From Gammaproteobacteria bacterium (GTDB lineage: Bacteria; Pseudomonadota; Gammaproteobacteria; Steroidobacterales; Rariloculaceae), in NCBI GenBank assembly GCA_022819855.1, contig JAJEGN010000022.1, positions 62,001-126,000 of the forward strand: 64,000 nucleotides of DNA, written 5' to 3'. Under the pieces are notes generated by a model. The model was not told the DNA's origin. It did no database searches and saw only the letters and a list, made by a program, of their open reading frames with translations. Positions 55,024-62,285 of the stretch are shown piece after piece. Numbering within the stretch: position 1 is the first letter of the stretch; each line of letters starts with the position of its first letter. The position numbers and the translations under genes are program-made.

Positions 55024-57219
55024 TCAGACTATCGGGGCCGGCACCGCCGGCATCGGCAACTCTCCGAGCCGGCTCCCGCTCGGCCGCTCCGGTCGATGTC
55101 CCGCGACTTGTGTGATGCCGGCGAGCCTGCCGGCCTCGATGGTCACGACGCGATCCGCCTGCGCGACCGTCTGCGGGCGATGGGCGATGATCACCCGCGT
55201 GACGTTGAGGCTTCGTATGGCGGAGTTGACCTGGCGCTCGCGATCAAGATCGAGATGGGCAGTAGCCTCGTCGAGAAGCAGTATCTTCGGGCGCCGGTAC
55301 AGTGCCCGAGCCAGCAGGATGCGTTGCGTCTGGCCGCCTGAGAGCGCCGAACCCATGTAGCCGACGAAAGTGTTGTAGGCCATCGGCATGCTGACGATCT
55401 CGTCGTGAATGGCTGCCATGTACGCACATTCCTCGACTCGCGACTGGTCGCGGCGTTCGCTGAAGAAACTGACGTTGTCGGCGATCGTGCCGTCGAAGAG
55501 CGTGTCGTCCTGAGTCACGCTTCCGATCCACGCGCGGATGGTATCGGCGCCCGCCTGCCGCATGTCGCGTCCGCCGATCAGGATCTCGCCCTCGGTCGGG
55601 CCGAGTATCCCCAGCATCAGGTGCATGAGCGTGGTCTTGCCGCAACCCGATGGCCCGACGATCGCGACCGACTCGCCGGCCTCGATCCTGAGGTCGATGC
55701 CGTCCAGAACCCAGGGTTCGTGCTCGGCGTAACGAAAACGCAGGCCGCGCAACTCGATTGTCGGCTCGGCATCCGCCTCGTCCGACAATGCCAGGCGTTC
55801 GGTCTCGTCGATATCTTCCGGTTCCGTCATGACGATGTCGGCCAGACGTTCGCCCTGCAAGCCCAGCATCCGGAGCTCGCAATACTTGTCGACGAGCGCG
55901 GCAACACGCGTCGCGAACTGCCGCTTGTAGGCGAGAAACGCGATCAGCATGCCGGCCGTCATCTGGCCGCCGAGTACGAGCGTCGCCCCGAGCCAGATGA
56001 CGACAACATTCTCGATGCCGAACAGGAGCCCCTCGGCAAGCCGGTAGAAGATCTGCAGCTTCTGCGTGCGAAGACCCGCGTTGATCTGGTTGACGAGCAG
56101 CGCCAGCCAGCTCGTGCGGCGTTCGGCGCGGCGCCGGTAGAGCTTGATGGCCTTGACGCCCCGCACCGTTTCGATGAAATGGCTCTCCTGCCTTGCCGCG
56201 TGGACGATATTCTGTTCGGTGGCGTGGCGCAGCGGCGCGAACCATGCCCACCGGATCAAGGCGTAAATCGTCAACGCGCCGACGCAGATCCACGACAGCA
56301 AGGGGCTGTAAAGGAAGATCACGATCAGCGTGATCAGCGTGACCGCGCCGTCGGCGATCGCTTCGATGAACGTCGTGGTCAAGGTGCGCTGGATGACGTC
56401 GATCGAGCGAAACCTCGACACGGTATCGCCCAGGTGGCGCTTTTCGAAGTACGACAGCGGCAACCGCAACAGGTGCGTGAAGACGTTTGCCTGCCACTGG
56501 ATGCTCAGGTTCGTGCTGAAGTACATGATGACCCAGGAGCGAAGCCCCGCGATCGACTGCTGCAAGACGGTCAGCAGCAGAAAACCGAGCGCCAGCATCG
56601 TCAGCAGATCGTTGTTGAAGGACACGAGCACGTGGTCGATGACCCATTGGAGAAACAGCGGGCTCGCGATCGCGAAAATCTCCAGCGCAAGCGCAAGCAG
56701 CAGAATCTGCCCGAGCGAGCGGAAGAGGCCCGTGACGCGGCCAATGAGGTCGCGCAGCCTCACTTCGGACCGGTCGCTGCGCGGTTCGAAGTCCTGATTC
56801 GGCCAAAGCTCCACGGCTACGCCGGTGAATGCCGGAGACACTTCGTCGTGCGTGAGCCTGCGGAATCCCGCTGCGGGGTCGTGGATCTCGATACTGTTGC
56901 CGCGTACTGCCTTGAGTACGACAAAGTGCTTGAACTCCCAATGCAGAATGCACGGGCACCGAAGCTTGTCGAGGTCTTCGAGTTCGAGCCGCAGCGGCCG
57001 CGTCGCAAGACCCAGGCGACTTGCGACATCGACGATTCCGTTGAGTCTCGCTCCCTTGAGGGACACGGGGAAGCGCCGCCGGAGCGACGCGAGATCGGTA
57101 CGATAGCCGTGATAGTTGGCGATCATCGACAGGCAGGCCAGCGCGCACTCGGCAGCCTCCGTCTGCAGTTCGACGCCGAGGCGTGTTCTCAGGCCCAGGC
57201 GTAGCTGATCGATCACCAT
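55024..57219 (-). CDS. Peptidase-containing ABC transporter (C39 peptidase, CvaB/LahT-like)
   Basis: The product is 731 aa. The N-terminal C39 domain has LQTEAAECALACLSMIANYHG with catalytic Cys25, KHFVVLKAV with the His, and IHDPAAG with the Asp, all intact. It is therefore expected to cut double-glycine leaders. A six-helix membrane domain spans about residues 165-440. The ATPase has GPSGCGKTT (Walker A), LSGGQTQRI and ILLLDEATAHLD. Such proteins cleave and export bacteriocins or other small peptides. Likely substrates are encoded just upstream on the same strand (57667-57960 and 58751-59041). The HlyD adaptor at 60905 completes a type I export system. Confidence 0.93.
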   Translation of the reverse strand: MVIDQLRLGLRTRLGVELQTEAAECALACLSMIANYHGYRTDLASLRRRFPVSLKGARLNGIVDVASRLGLATRPLRLELEDLDKLRCPCILHWEFKHFVVLKAVRGNSIEIHDPAAGFRRLTHDEVSPAFTGVAVELWPNQDFEPRSDRSEVRLRDLIGRVTGLFRSLGQILLLALALEIFAIASPLFLQWVIDHVLVSFNNDLLTMLALGFLLLTVLQQSIAGLRSWVIMYFSTNLSIQWQANVFTHLLRLPLSYFEKRHLGDTVSRFRSIDVIQRTLTTTFIEAIADGAVTLITLIVIFLYSPLLSWICVGALTIYALIRWAWFAPLRHATEQNIVHAARQESHFIETVRGVKAIKLYRRRAERRTSWLALLVNQINAGLRTQKLQIFYRLAEGLLFGIENVVVIWLGATLVLGGQMTAGMLIAFLAYKRQFATRVAALVDKYCELRMLGLQGERLADIVMTEPEDIDETERLALSDEADAEPTIELRGLRFRYAEHEPWVLDGIDLRIEAGESVAIVGPSGCGKTTLMHLMLGILGPTEGEILIGGRDMRQAGADTIRAWIGSVTQDDTLFDGTIADNVSFFSERRDQSRVEECAYMAAIHDEIVSMPMAYNTFVGYMGSALSGGQTQRILLARALYRRPKILLLDEATAHLDLDRERQVNSAIRSLNVTRVIIAHRPQTVAQADRVVTIEAGRLAGITQVAGHRPERPSGSRLGELPMPAVPAPIV

Positions 57220-57393
57220 TCGACTGTTGCATCCTTGCAGTGGATTCAGGTTTCACGAGTGCCGCTTCATGCATGAACACGAGGTATGGGCGGACGGCGG
57301 ATCGTTATGCGATCCAGGCGATACGGGCGATACCCGCCAGACGTCAACACCGGGGATACTGAACTCGCCGATCCGCGGGACTGCGCCGGAGGA

Positions 57394-57435
57394 CGGGAAC
57401 CGGAACGGCAAGGACATCCCGCATTCCGGTTCCCG
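57394..57435 (-). terminator. GC-rich hairpin after the immunity-like gene
   Basis: CGGGAACCGGA (57394-57404) and TCCGGTTCCCG (57425-57435) are perfect 11-bp arms around a 20-nt loop. It begins about 50 nt after the stop of the gene at 57485-57667. There is no strong T-run, so termination strength is uncertain. Its sequence resembles the hairpin at 58385-58428, which occupies the same place in the sister module. The rest of 57220-57484 shows no gene. Confidence 0.5.
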
Positions 57436-57484
57436 AGCAGCTCGCCGGCGACTGGCTGGCGACCAGCGAGTTTGCAGCCTGCCG

Positions 57485-57667
57485 CTACTGGTCTCCCGAG
57501 CGTTTCCGCGAGACGAGGGCGCGCGTCAAGAACCCGGCGAGCAGCCCGACCGCGACGGCCAGCACGACAGTTTCCGCCAACGCCAGTTCGTTCGACAACG
57601 TAACCGCAGCCACCGTGACACCCACGGCCACGCAGACCGGAACCAACCACTTGCTGCGTGTCTTCAT
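57485..57667 (-). CDS. Small two-helix membrane protein, immunity-like
   Basis: The product is 60 aa: a short basic start (MKTRSKW), two hydrophobic helices (LVPVCVAVGVTVAAVTL and ETVVLAVAVGLLAGFLTRAL) and a basic tail. Its ATG overlaps the TGA of the precursor gene (TGATG), so the two are translationally coupled. The close paralogue at 58481-58690 also follows a precursor gene. Small membrane proteins in this position are usually bacteriocin immunity proteins; that function is inferred. Confidence 0.65.
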   Translation of the reverse strand: MKTRSKWLVPVCVAVGVTVAAVTLSNELALAETVVLAVAVGLLAGFLTRALVSRKRSGDQ

Positions 57668-57960
57668 CACGGAGCGTTCTTCCATGCATCCAGGTCGGCG
57701 CCGGAGGAAGGGTCGGTCTGCGGGCGCCGGTCGTGGAGCGGGCCCGTAATGAACGCGTAAGCATAGACCGGCACCCCCCCGGGAAACATGCCGCCCGGTC
57801 GCCCGCTCGCGACCCCCGGAAAACCGAACGCGTAGCCGCTCCAGGCGCCGCTCACGAGTAACAGCTCGGTATCCGAGAGTTCTCGCATCGTACCCGCAGC
57901 CGTCTGTTGCGCGGCGCTGACCCGACGGCTGGCCGTCGAAGTGTTGTTGATCGAATGCAC
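57667..57960 (-). CDS. Double-glycine-type exported peptide precursor
   Basis: The product is 97 aa from a GTG at 57960, supported by AAGGAGG 6 nt upstream. The leader contains MRELSDTELLLVSGA, which matches ELxxVSG(G/A) double-glycine leaders cut by C39 peptidases. Cleavage after GA would release a core of about 57 aa starting WSGYAFGFPGV, rich in Gly and aromatic residues. The same leader block (MREL-S-ELLLVSG) is in the precursor at 58751. It lies about 440 nt upstream of the transporter, which is the likely exporter. An antimicrobial role is inferred. Confidence 0.72.
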   Translation of the reverse strand: MHSINNTSTASRRVSAAQQTAAGTMRELSDTELLLVSGAWSGYAFGFPGVASGRPGGMFPGGVPVYAYAFITGPLHDRRPQTDPSSGADLDAWKNAP

Positions 57961-58089
57961 GGTCCACCTCCTTGCATGTTTCCATCAGTTCCATTGCTTG
58001 CCGCAGGATGCGACCCGAAACAGCCTACCGGTGGGGATCGAACATTCCAAGATCGGAATCGGCTTGTTTCGCGGCGATTTGAATGGGAA

Positions 58090-58506
58090 CTAATCCTGGT
58101 GTGGTCCAGGCTGTTGCTCGTTCTCCGCCAACCGCAGGATTCGCTCGGCGGAACCGGGCAAAACAGCATCGTAGCGTTCGAACAGTGCCGGCGGAGGGAG
58201 CGGCCCCTTGAACGAGGCCGCTTGTACGTACGCTACTCGCGTTTCGTCAGGAACACCTTCGAGCATCGCGCTCGGCAGCATTTCGCCGACTTCATCTTTG
58301 GCGCGATCCTTGAGTGCCGACTCGGGCGGAGGGGGTGTTCGTGTGCTCTTGCGTTTCGTCCGCTTCGGTGGTTGCGCGGAGAAAACGGGAGCCGGAACGA
58401 GAACCTGATCGTGCGTTCCGGCTCCCGTAGCGTCAACACGGGATTCGATGCCAGAGATACGGCGACTCGCCCGCCTGGATTCAGTCCTCCGATCGGCTGT
58501 GCGCAA
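58090..58506 (-). pseudogene. Truncated DUF2335-like reading frame
   Basis: The C-terminal part of this 138-aa frame (FKGPLPPPALFERYDAVLPGSAERILRLAENEQQ) matches the conserved block of DUF2335 membrane proteins. The two transmembrane helices that normally follow are absent, and the frame stops after PGPHQD. The start is unclear: a TTG at 58506 overlaps the previous gene and reads through the hairpin at 58385-58428, while an ATG at 58281 gives 63 aa. It sits between the two precursor/immunity modules and is probably a remnant. Confidence 0.4.
58385..58428 (-). terminator. Strong hairpin terminator after the immunity-like gene
   Basis: ACGGGAGCCGGAAC (58385-58398) and GTTCCGGCTCCCGT (58415-58428) are perfect 14-bp arms with a 16-nt loop. 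On the minus strand the stem is followed by TTTCTCC, so an intrinsic terminator about 50 nt after the stop at 58481 is likely. It resembles the hairpin at 57394-57435. Confidence 0.65.
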
Positions 58507-58690
58507 TGGAAAAGCGCGCCAGCGACCCGGCGAGCAATCCGATTGCGATCGCTAAGATCACAGTCTCGACAACCGTCGTTTCTGTCGCCATCGAGATGGC
58601 GGCAACTGTGCAACCAACGCTGAAGCAAACCAGGTAAAAGCACTTTCTCTTACCTGGCTGATTCCACTGGATCTCGTCTGCTTTCTTCAT
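58481..58690 (-). CDS. Small two-helix membrane protein, immunity-like
   Basis: The product is 69 aa. A basic N-terminus (MKKADEIQWNQPGKRK) precedes two hydrophobic helices (FYLVCFSVGCTVAAISMA and VETVILAIAIGLLAGSLARF) and a charged tail (HSRSED). It aligns with the protein at 57485 (TVVLAVAVGLLAG versus TVILAIAIGLLAG). AGGAAAA lies about 9 nt before the ATG. It follows the precursor gene at 58751 by 60 nt and is followed by a terminator hairpin. Immunity to the neighbouring peptide is inferred from position and topology. Confidence 0.65.
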   Translation of the reverse strand: MKKADEIQWNQPGKRKCFYLVCFSVGCTVAAISMATETTVVETVILAIAIGLLAGSLARFSIAHSRSED

Positions 58691-58750
58691 TTCGTGATTT
58701 TCCTGGCGTCGAATTTCAAAGAGAAGCTCGGGGCCGTCGACGGTCTTTGC

Positions 58751-59041
58751 TCAGCAAGTCCACCAGCTCCAGATCTGGCTGCCGATGTAGGTAAAACCGC
58801 CTCCGATGGCGCCGCCGATCAAGCCGACGCCCGCGCCATGCAAGCCACCGAGATACAGCCCGGTCGCCCCCCCGCCGAGCGCCCCTGCGAATACCGAACC
58901 GCCGAAGTCGGTCCAACTCCAATCACCGCCGCTCACGAGCAGCAGCTCCGCAGCGGAAAGTTCGCGCATCGCGCCGGTAGCCGGCAGTTCGATGGCGACC
59001 GCCGATGCACTGACCGAAGGGCTCATTTCAACCGAGTACAT
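58751..59041 (-). CDS. Class II bacteriocin/microcin-like precursor with double-glycine leader
   Basis: The product is 96 aa from the ATG at 59041; GGAGG lies 6 nt upstream. The leader ends MRELSAAELLLVSGG, a textbook double-glycine cleavage site. The predicted core of about 58 aa starts DWSWTDFGGSVFAG, is packed with GxxxG-type glycines (GALGGGATGLYLGGLHGAGVG) and ends IWSWWTC. Trp at both ends with a Gly-rich helix is typical of membrane-inserting two-peptide bacteriocins and class II microcins. The sister precursor is at 57667-57960. Export by the C39 ABC transporter and HlyD protein nearby is expected. Confidence 0.8.
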   Translation of the reverse strand: MYSVEMSPSVSASAVAIELPATGAMRELSAAELLLVSGGDWSWTDFGGSVFAGALGGGATGLYLGGLHGAGVGLIGGAIGGGFTYIGSQIWSWWTC

Positions 59042-59255
59042 AGTCCACCTCCAATGTGTTTTCAAGTTCCGTCGTTTGTCGCGTCAGGCGACATGAGCAC
59101 GTTAGCGATCCTGGACCAACGAACCCACACCTGAATCGGGGCATTTCGAATCGATTGGAGCACGGCGATCATTGCTGTCGGCAACGGTCGGGCGTCGCAC
59201 TCGAACCACGGGAACAGGAAACGCCCGTTACCCATGCACAACCCCAAACCTCGGG

Positions 59256-60602
59256 TTACGCCCGCTTGTACGCACTCAGCGCCAGCATGAGCCCAATGGT
59301 GTTGTCGCGCGTCTCGCGGAAGAAGGCGAGCGAGAGTTCGGGAATCGGGCACTGGAGGACAGGTTCCTCGTTTTCGGCCGCGATGAGTTCGGCGCGCAGC
59401 CTGCGATCGGCGCGTTCCGGGCCGATCTCAAGCACCAGCCGATCGTCGTCGTGTTCGGCCCTTACGGTCGTCCGGCCGCCGCCGATGTATCGGCCCTCAA
59501 GCTCGTCAAGCTCGAAGGGCAGCGAGCGCGGCGTTCTCGCCGCCATGCGTCCGCTCAGTTGCTGGCAGAGCACGGTCAGAATGTAGTCGCGCAGATGGGG
59601 GAGTTGGGCATTGAGGCCGACGACGATGGCAAGCTTCGATCGCCGATCGTAGCGCAGCCCGATGCACTGGCCGCGCGTCTGGCCGTTGTGACCGAGGAAA
59701 CCGTCGCGCTGGTGCGCCGTTCCACAGCCGAAGGCTACCGGACGCAGCTCCGCGTAAGCGCCGCCGACGACGGCCGGCAGCATGATGGCGCGACGCTGAA
59801 GCTGGTCGAGCGTGGCCCTGGACAGCGGCCCGGCCGCGCTGCCGTTCGGCTGCGCAAATGCTTCGGCAAGGGTAAGCAGATCGGCTGCGGACACCGAAAA
59901 CCGGGCGAACGACGGTTCCCAGAACTCCGCCATGGCCGATACGGCCGCGCTCGGGCGGAAGCGCCGCGTCGCAGGGTCGAAATCGTGACGTCCGGCGCTC
60001 GTCTTTCTCGATGAACCCGTGCCGCAATCGCGCATGGAGATGCCGAGCGGATCGAGCAGCTTCTCGCGAATCAGTTGATTCGAATCCCGACCCGTGACCC
60101 GGCGCACGATCCGGCCGAGCAGCACGGCTTCGCTGTGCTCGTAGCTGAACACGCTCCCCGGTTCGAAGAACTGCGGCGCCGACCGAAGATAGTCGACGAA
60201 ACGATCCCATGTGAGCGACCGGCCTTCGGCGTCGTGGATGCTGACACCGCGGTAACCGCTCGTATGCGACAGCAGATGCCCGATGCGCACCGAATCGCCG
60301 GCCCGGGCGCCGCGCAACTCGGTGAGGTATTCGCCGATCGGCGCGTCGAGGTCGAGCTGGCCCCCACGGACGAGTTCGAGAACGACGGCGGCCAGCAGCA
60401 GCTTCGTTACGCAACCGACCCGGAATTGCGAGAACTGCGACATCTTGTCGGAGCCACCGGCTGCGGTGGCTCCGACATTGACATAGATGCGCTGCTGAAG
60501 ATTGCTGATTGCAACCGCGATACCGGGAACCTGTGTTTGTGCGCGGACCTGCGTAACGAAAGCATCGATCCGGGCCGCGACCGCATCGGGAGAGTGCTGC
60601 AT
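59256..60602 (-). CDS. Beta-lactamase-fold protein with Cys in place of the SxxK serine
   Basis: The product is 448 aa. The serine-hydrolase/penicillin-binding fold is clear (HLLSHTSGY, PLGISMRD, FGCGTAH, FLGHNGQTRG). The catalytic SxxK is C64-V-T-K67 in RVGCVTKLLL, so the nucleophile would be Cys. The second motif is Y154-E-H (SYEHSEA) and the third HNG. GGAGC precedes the ATG. No signal peptide is evident, so it probably acts in the cytoplasm. The C-terminal 90 aa form a beta-rich domain. It lies upstream of the precursor genes on the same strand, suggesting peptide modification or acyl transfer; neither is proven. Confidence 0.82.
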   Translation of the reverse strand: MQHSPDAVAARIDAFVTQVRAQTQVPGIAVAISNLQQRIYVNVGATAAGGSDKMSQFSQFRVGCVTKLLLAAVVLELVRGGQLDLDAPIGEYLTELRGARAGDSVRIGHLLSHTSGYRGVSIHDAEGRSLTWDRFVDYLRSAPQFFEPGSVFSYEHSEAVLLGRIVRRVTGRDSNQLIREKLLDPLGISMRDCGTGSSRKTSAGRHDFDPATRRFRPSAAVSAMAEFWEPSFARFSVSAADLLTLAEAFAQPNGSAAGPLSRATLDQLQRRAIMLPAVVGGAYAELRPVAFGCGTAHQRDGFLGHNGQTRGQCIGLRYDRRSKLAIVVGLNAQLPHLRDYILTVLCQQLSGRMAARTPRSLPFELDELEGRYIGGGRTTVRAEHDDDRLVLEIGPERADRRLRAELIAAENEEPVLQCPIPELSLAFFRETRDNTIGLMLALSAYKRA

Positions 60603-60904
60603 GAGCTGCTCCGATCATGGACCTGCAAGTCGCTTGATTTCATCGCGTCAGCGGCGCGGGGGATATCCGAATTTCGAGGCATTTCGACAAGAAGCGACGG
60701 TTGCAGGGTCATCGCTTCCATGGGGTATCGTCATGGCCGCTATCGTCCACCTTGTTATCGAGGCTCTCGAAACGGATTTCATCAATGCGTCGCGTGCGAT
60801 TCGCAGGGGAGTTGCAGACAGTCGTGAATCCCCAACGCGAGCGTTCGCCACCATGACACTCCTTTCCGGGCTTCCGATTTCCAACTGCGAGGCGCCGTTT
60901 CCCC
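60603..60904. other. Divergent intergenic region, possible small peptide frame
   Basis: 302 nt between the CxxK protein (minus) and the HlyD gene (plus). It should hold two divergent promoters; none is obvious to me. On the minus strand a 68-codon frame (60854 to 60648) has AGGAG 5 nt before its ATG, but its sequence (MVANARVGDSRLSATPL) has no recognisable leader or helix. I do not call it a gene. Confidence 0.3.
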
Positions 60905-62176
60905 ATGCAAACCCCATCGCCGCTGTTTCGCCAGACCGCCCTTGAGGCGCGCGACCGCGAGACGCTTGGCAGGATCGTCCTGGTCCGCCCGGTGTCCTTC
61001 GGGATCTACTGCGGTATCACGCTTGCTGTCACGCTCGCGCTGGTCGGCTTCTTCGTCCGGGGCCAGTACACGCAACACGAAACGCTGTTCGGCCAACTCG
61101 TGCCGGCGCGCGGGATCGTCGAGGTCCGTGCGCCGCAGCCTGGAACGATCGTTCAGCGCAGTGTCGAGGAAGGCAGCGTCGTCGCAAGCGGTGACGTGCT
61201 CTACGTCGTTTCGAGCGAGCGCGTGAGCCGCGCCCACGGCCCGATTCACGACTCGGTGGCGCGCCAGCTCGATATCCGGCGCCGCAGCCTCATGCAACAG
61301 ATCGAGCACACGGACCTCTCGGCCGAGAGCGGCAATGCCGCGCTCAAGCGCCGAATCGCCGCGCTCGAATCGGATCTCGACGAACTCGCGGAGCTGCTGC
61401 TCGCCGAGCGGGAACGCGTCGCGCTTGCCGAGGATTCGCACGCTCGTCATGCGCGGCTCGAACGCCAGGGATTCATACCGGGCGAAGCCCTCCTGGCCAA
61501 GCGGGCCGAAATGCTCGACCGGCGCTCGCGTTTGAAACACCTTGAGCGCGAGCGCTCGCAGGCGCTGGCGGAACTGGGCGAACTGGAGAATCGCCTGGTC
61601 GATCTCCCGCTCGAACATCGTATCCGGATCGCCGAACTCGAGCGTGCCGTCGCCATGGTCGAGCAGGAGATGGCCGAGAACGCCGCCCGACGCAGCATCG
61701 TGATCGCGGCCCCGGCCGATGGCGTCGCAACCGCCGTCATGGGTAGCGTCGGACAAGCCGTCGACGGCGGCAGGGCGCTCGTATCGATCGTACCGCTCGA
61801 TTCGCCGTTGCAGGCCGAACTCTATGCGCCGAGCCGCGCCATCGGCTTCGTCGCTCCCGGCGATGAAGTCCGATTGCGATACCGGGCCTATCCGTATCAG
61901 AAGTTCGGTCACCATCGCGGCACGGTTGCGACGATATCCCACAAGCCGTTGTCGGCTGGCGAACTGCCGACGTCGCAGGCATCGGCGCCCACCGCGAGTC
62001 GCGAACCCCTGTACCAGATCGTCGTCCGGCTCGATACCCAGTCGATCCGGATCGACGGCGAGCCCCGCGACCTCAGGGCGGGCATGCTGGTCGAAGCGGA
62101 TATCCTGCGCGAGACGCGGCGCCTGTACGAGTGGATACTCGAACCGCTGCGTACCGTGACCGGCAAACTTCATTGA
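60905..62176 (+). CDS. HlyD/CvaA-type membrane-fusion protein of the peptide exporter
   Basis: The product is 423 aa. A single N-terminal membrane segment (PVSFGIYCGITLAVTLALVGFFV, about residues 29-51) is followed by a lipoyl-like half (GIVEVRAPQPGTIVQRSVEEGSVV), a long alpha-helical hairpin rich in Glu, Arg and Leu (residues about 120-255), and the second lipoyl half (IVIAAPADGVATAVMGSVGQAVDGG). It links the ABC transporter to an outer-membrane TolC-like protein. FRQTALEARDRETLGRI before the membrane segment is typical of the CvaA/RaxA group. It is transcribed away from the ABC gene. No TolC gene is in the window. Confidence 0.9.
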   Translation: MQTPSPLFRQTALEARDRETLGRIVLVRPVSFGIYCGITLAVTLALVGFFVRGQYTQHETLFGQLVPARGIVEVRAPQPGTIVQRSVEEGSVVASGDVLYVVSSERVSRAHGPIHDSVARQLDIRRRSLMQQIEHTDLSAESGNAALKRRIAALESDLDELAELLLAERERVALAEDSHARHARLERQGFIPGEALLAKRAEMLDRRSRLKHLERERSQALAELGELENRLVDLPLEHRIRIAELERAVAMVEQEMAENAARRSIVIAAPADGVATAVMGSVGQAVDGGRALVSIVPLDSPLQAELYAPSRAIGFVAPGDEVRLRYRAYPYQKFGHHRGTVATISHKPLSAGELPTSQASAPTASREPLYQIVVRLDTQSIRIDGEPRDLRAGMLVEADILRETRRLYEWILEPLRTVTGKLH

Positions 62177-62189
62177 TGCGGCGGGCGGT

Positions 62190-62279
62190 TTAGCCCGCAG
62201 ATCTCACCAAGCCGCACCGCAGATACATATGATCGGGCCTGCGCGATCATCGCGGCCCTTGGTGAGATTTGCGGGCTAA
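62190..62279. repeat. Long inverted repeat between convergent genes
   Basis: Arms at 62190-62211 and 62258-62279 are 22 nt each and pair with one mismatch (TTAGCCCGCAGATCTCACC against its complement with A for G). The 46-nt spacer contains a second palindrome, ATGATCG ... CGATCAT. A short GCGGGC...GCCCGC hairpin overlaps the left end. It lies exactly between the 3' ends of HlyD and the second CxxK gene. It may act as a bidirectional terminator or be a small repeated element of the genome. Confidence 0.75.
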
Positions 62280-62285
62280 TGGCTG

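Noticed and set aside
60648-60854. 68-codon minus-strand frame with AGGAG upstream in the HlyD divergent gap
   Set aside because: No leader, helix or family resemblance, and it extends across most of a region that must hold divergent promoters.
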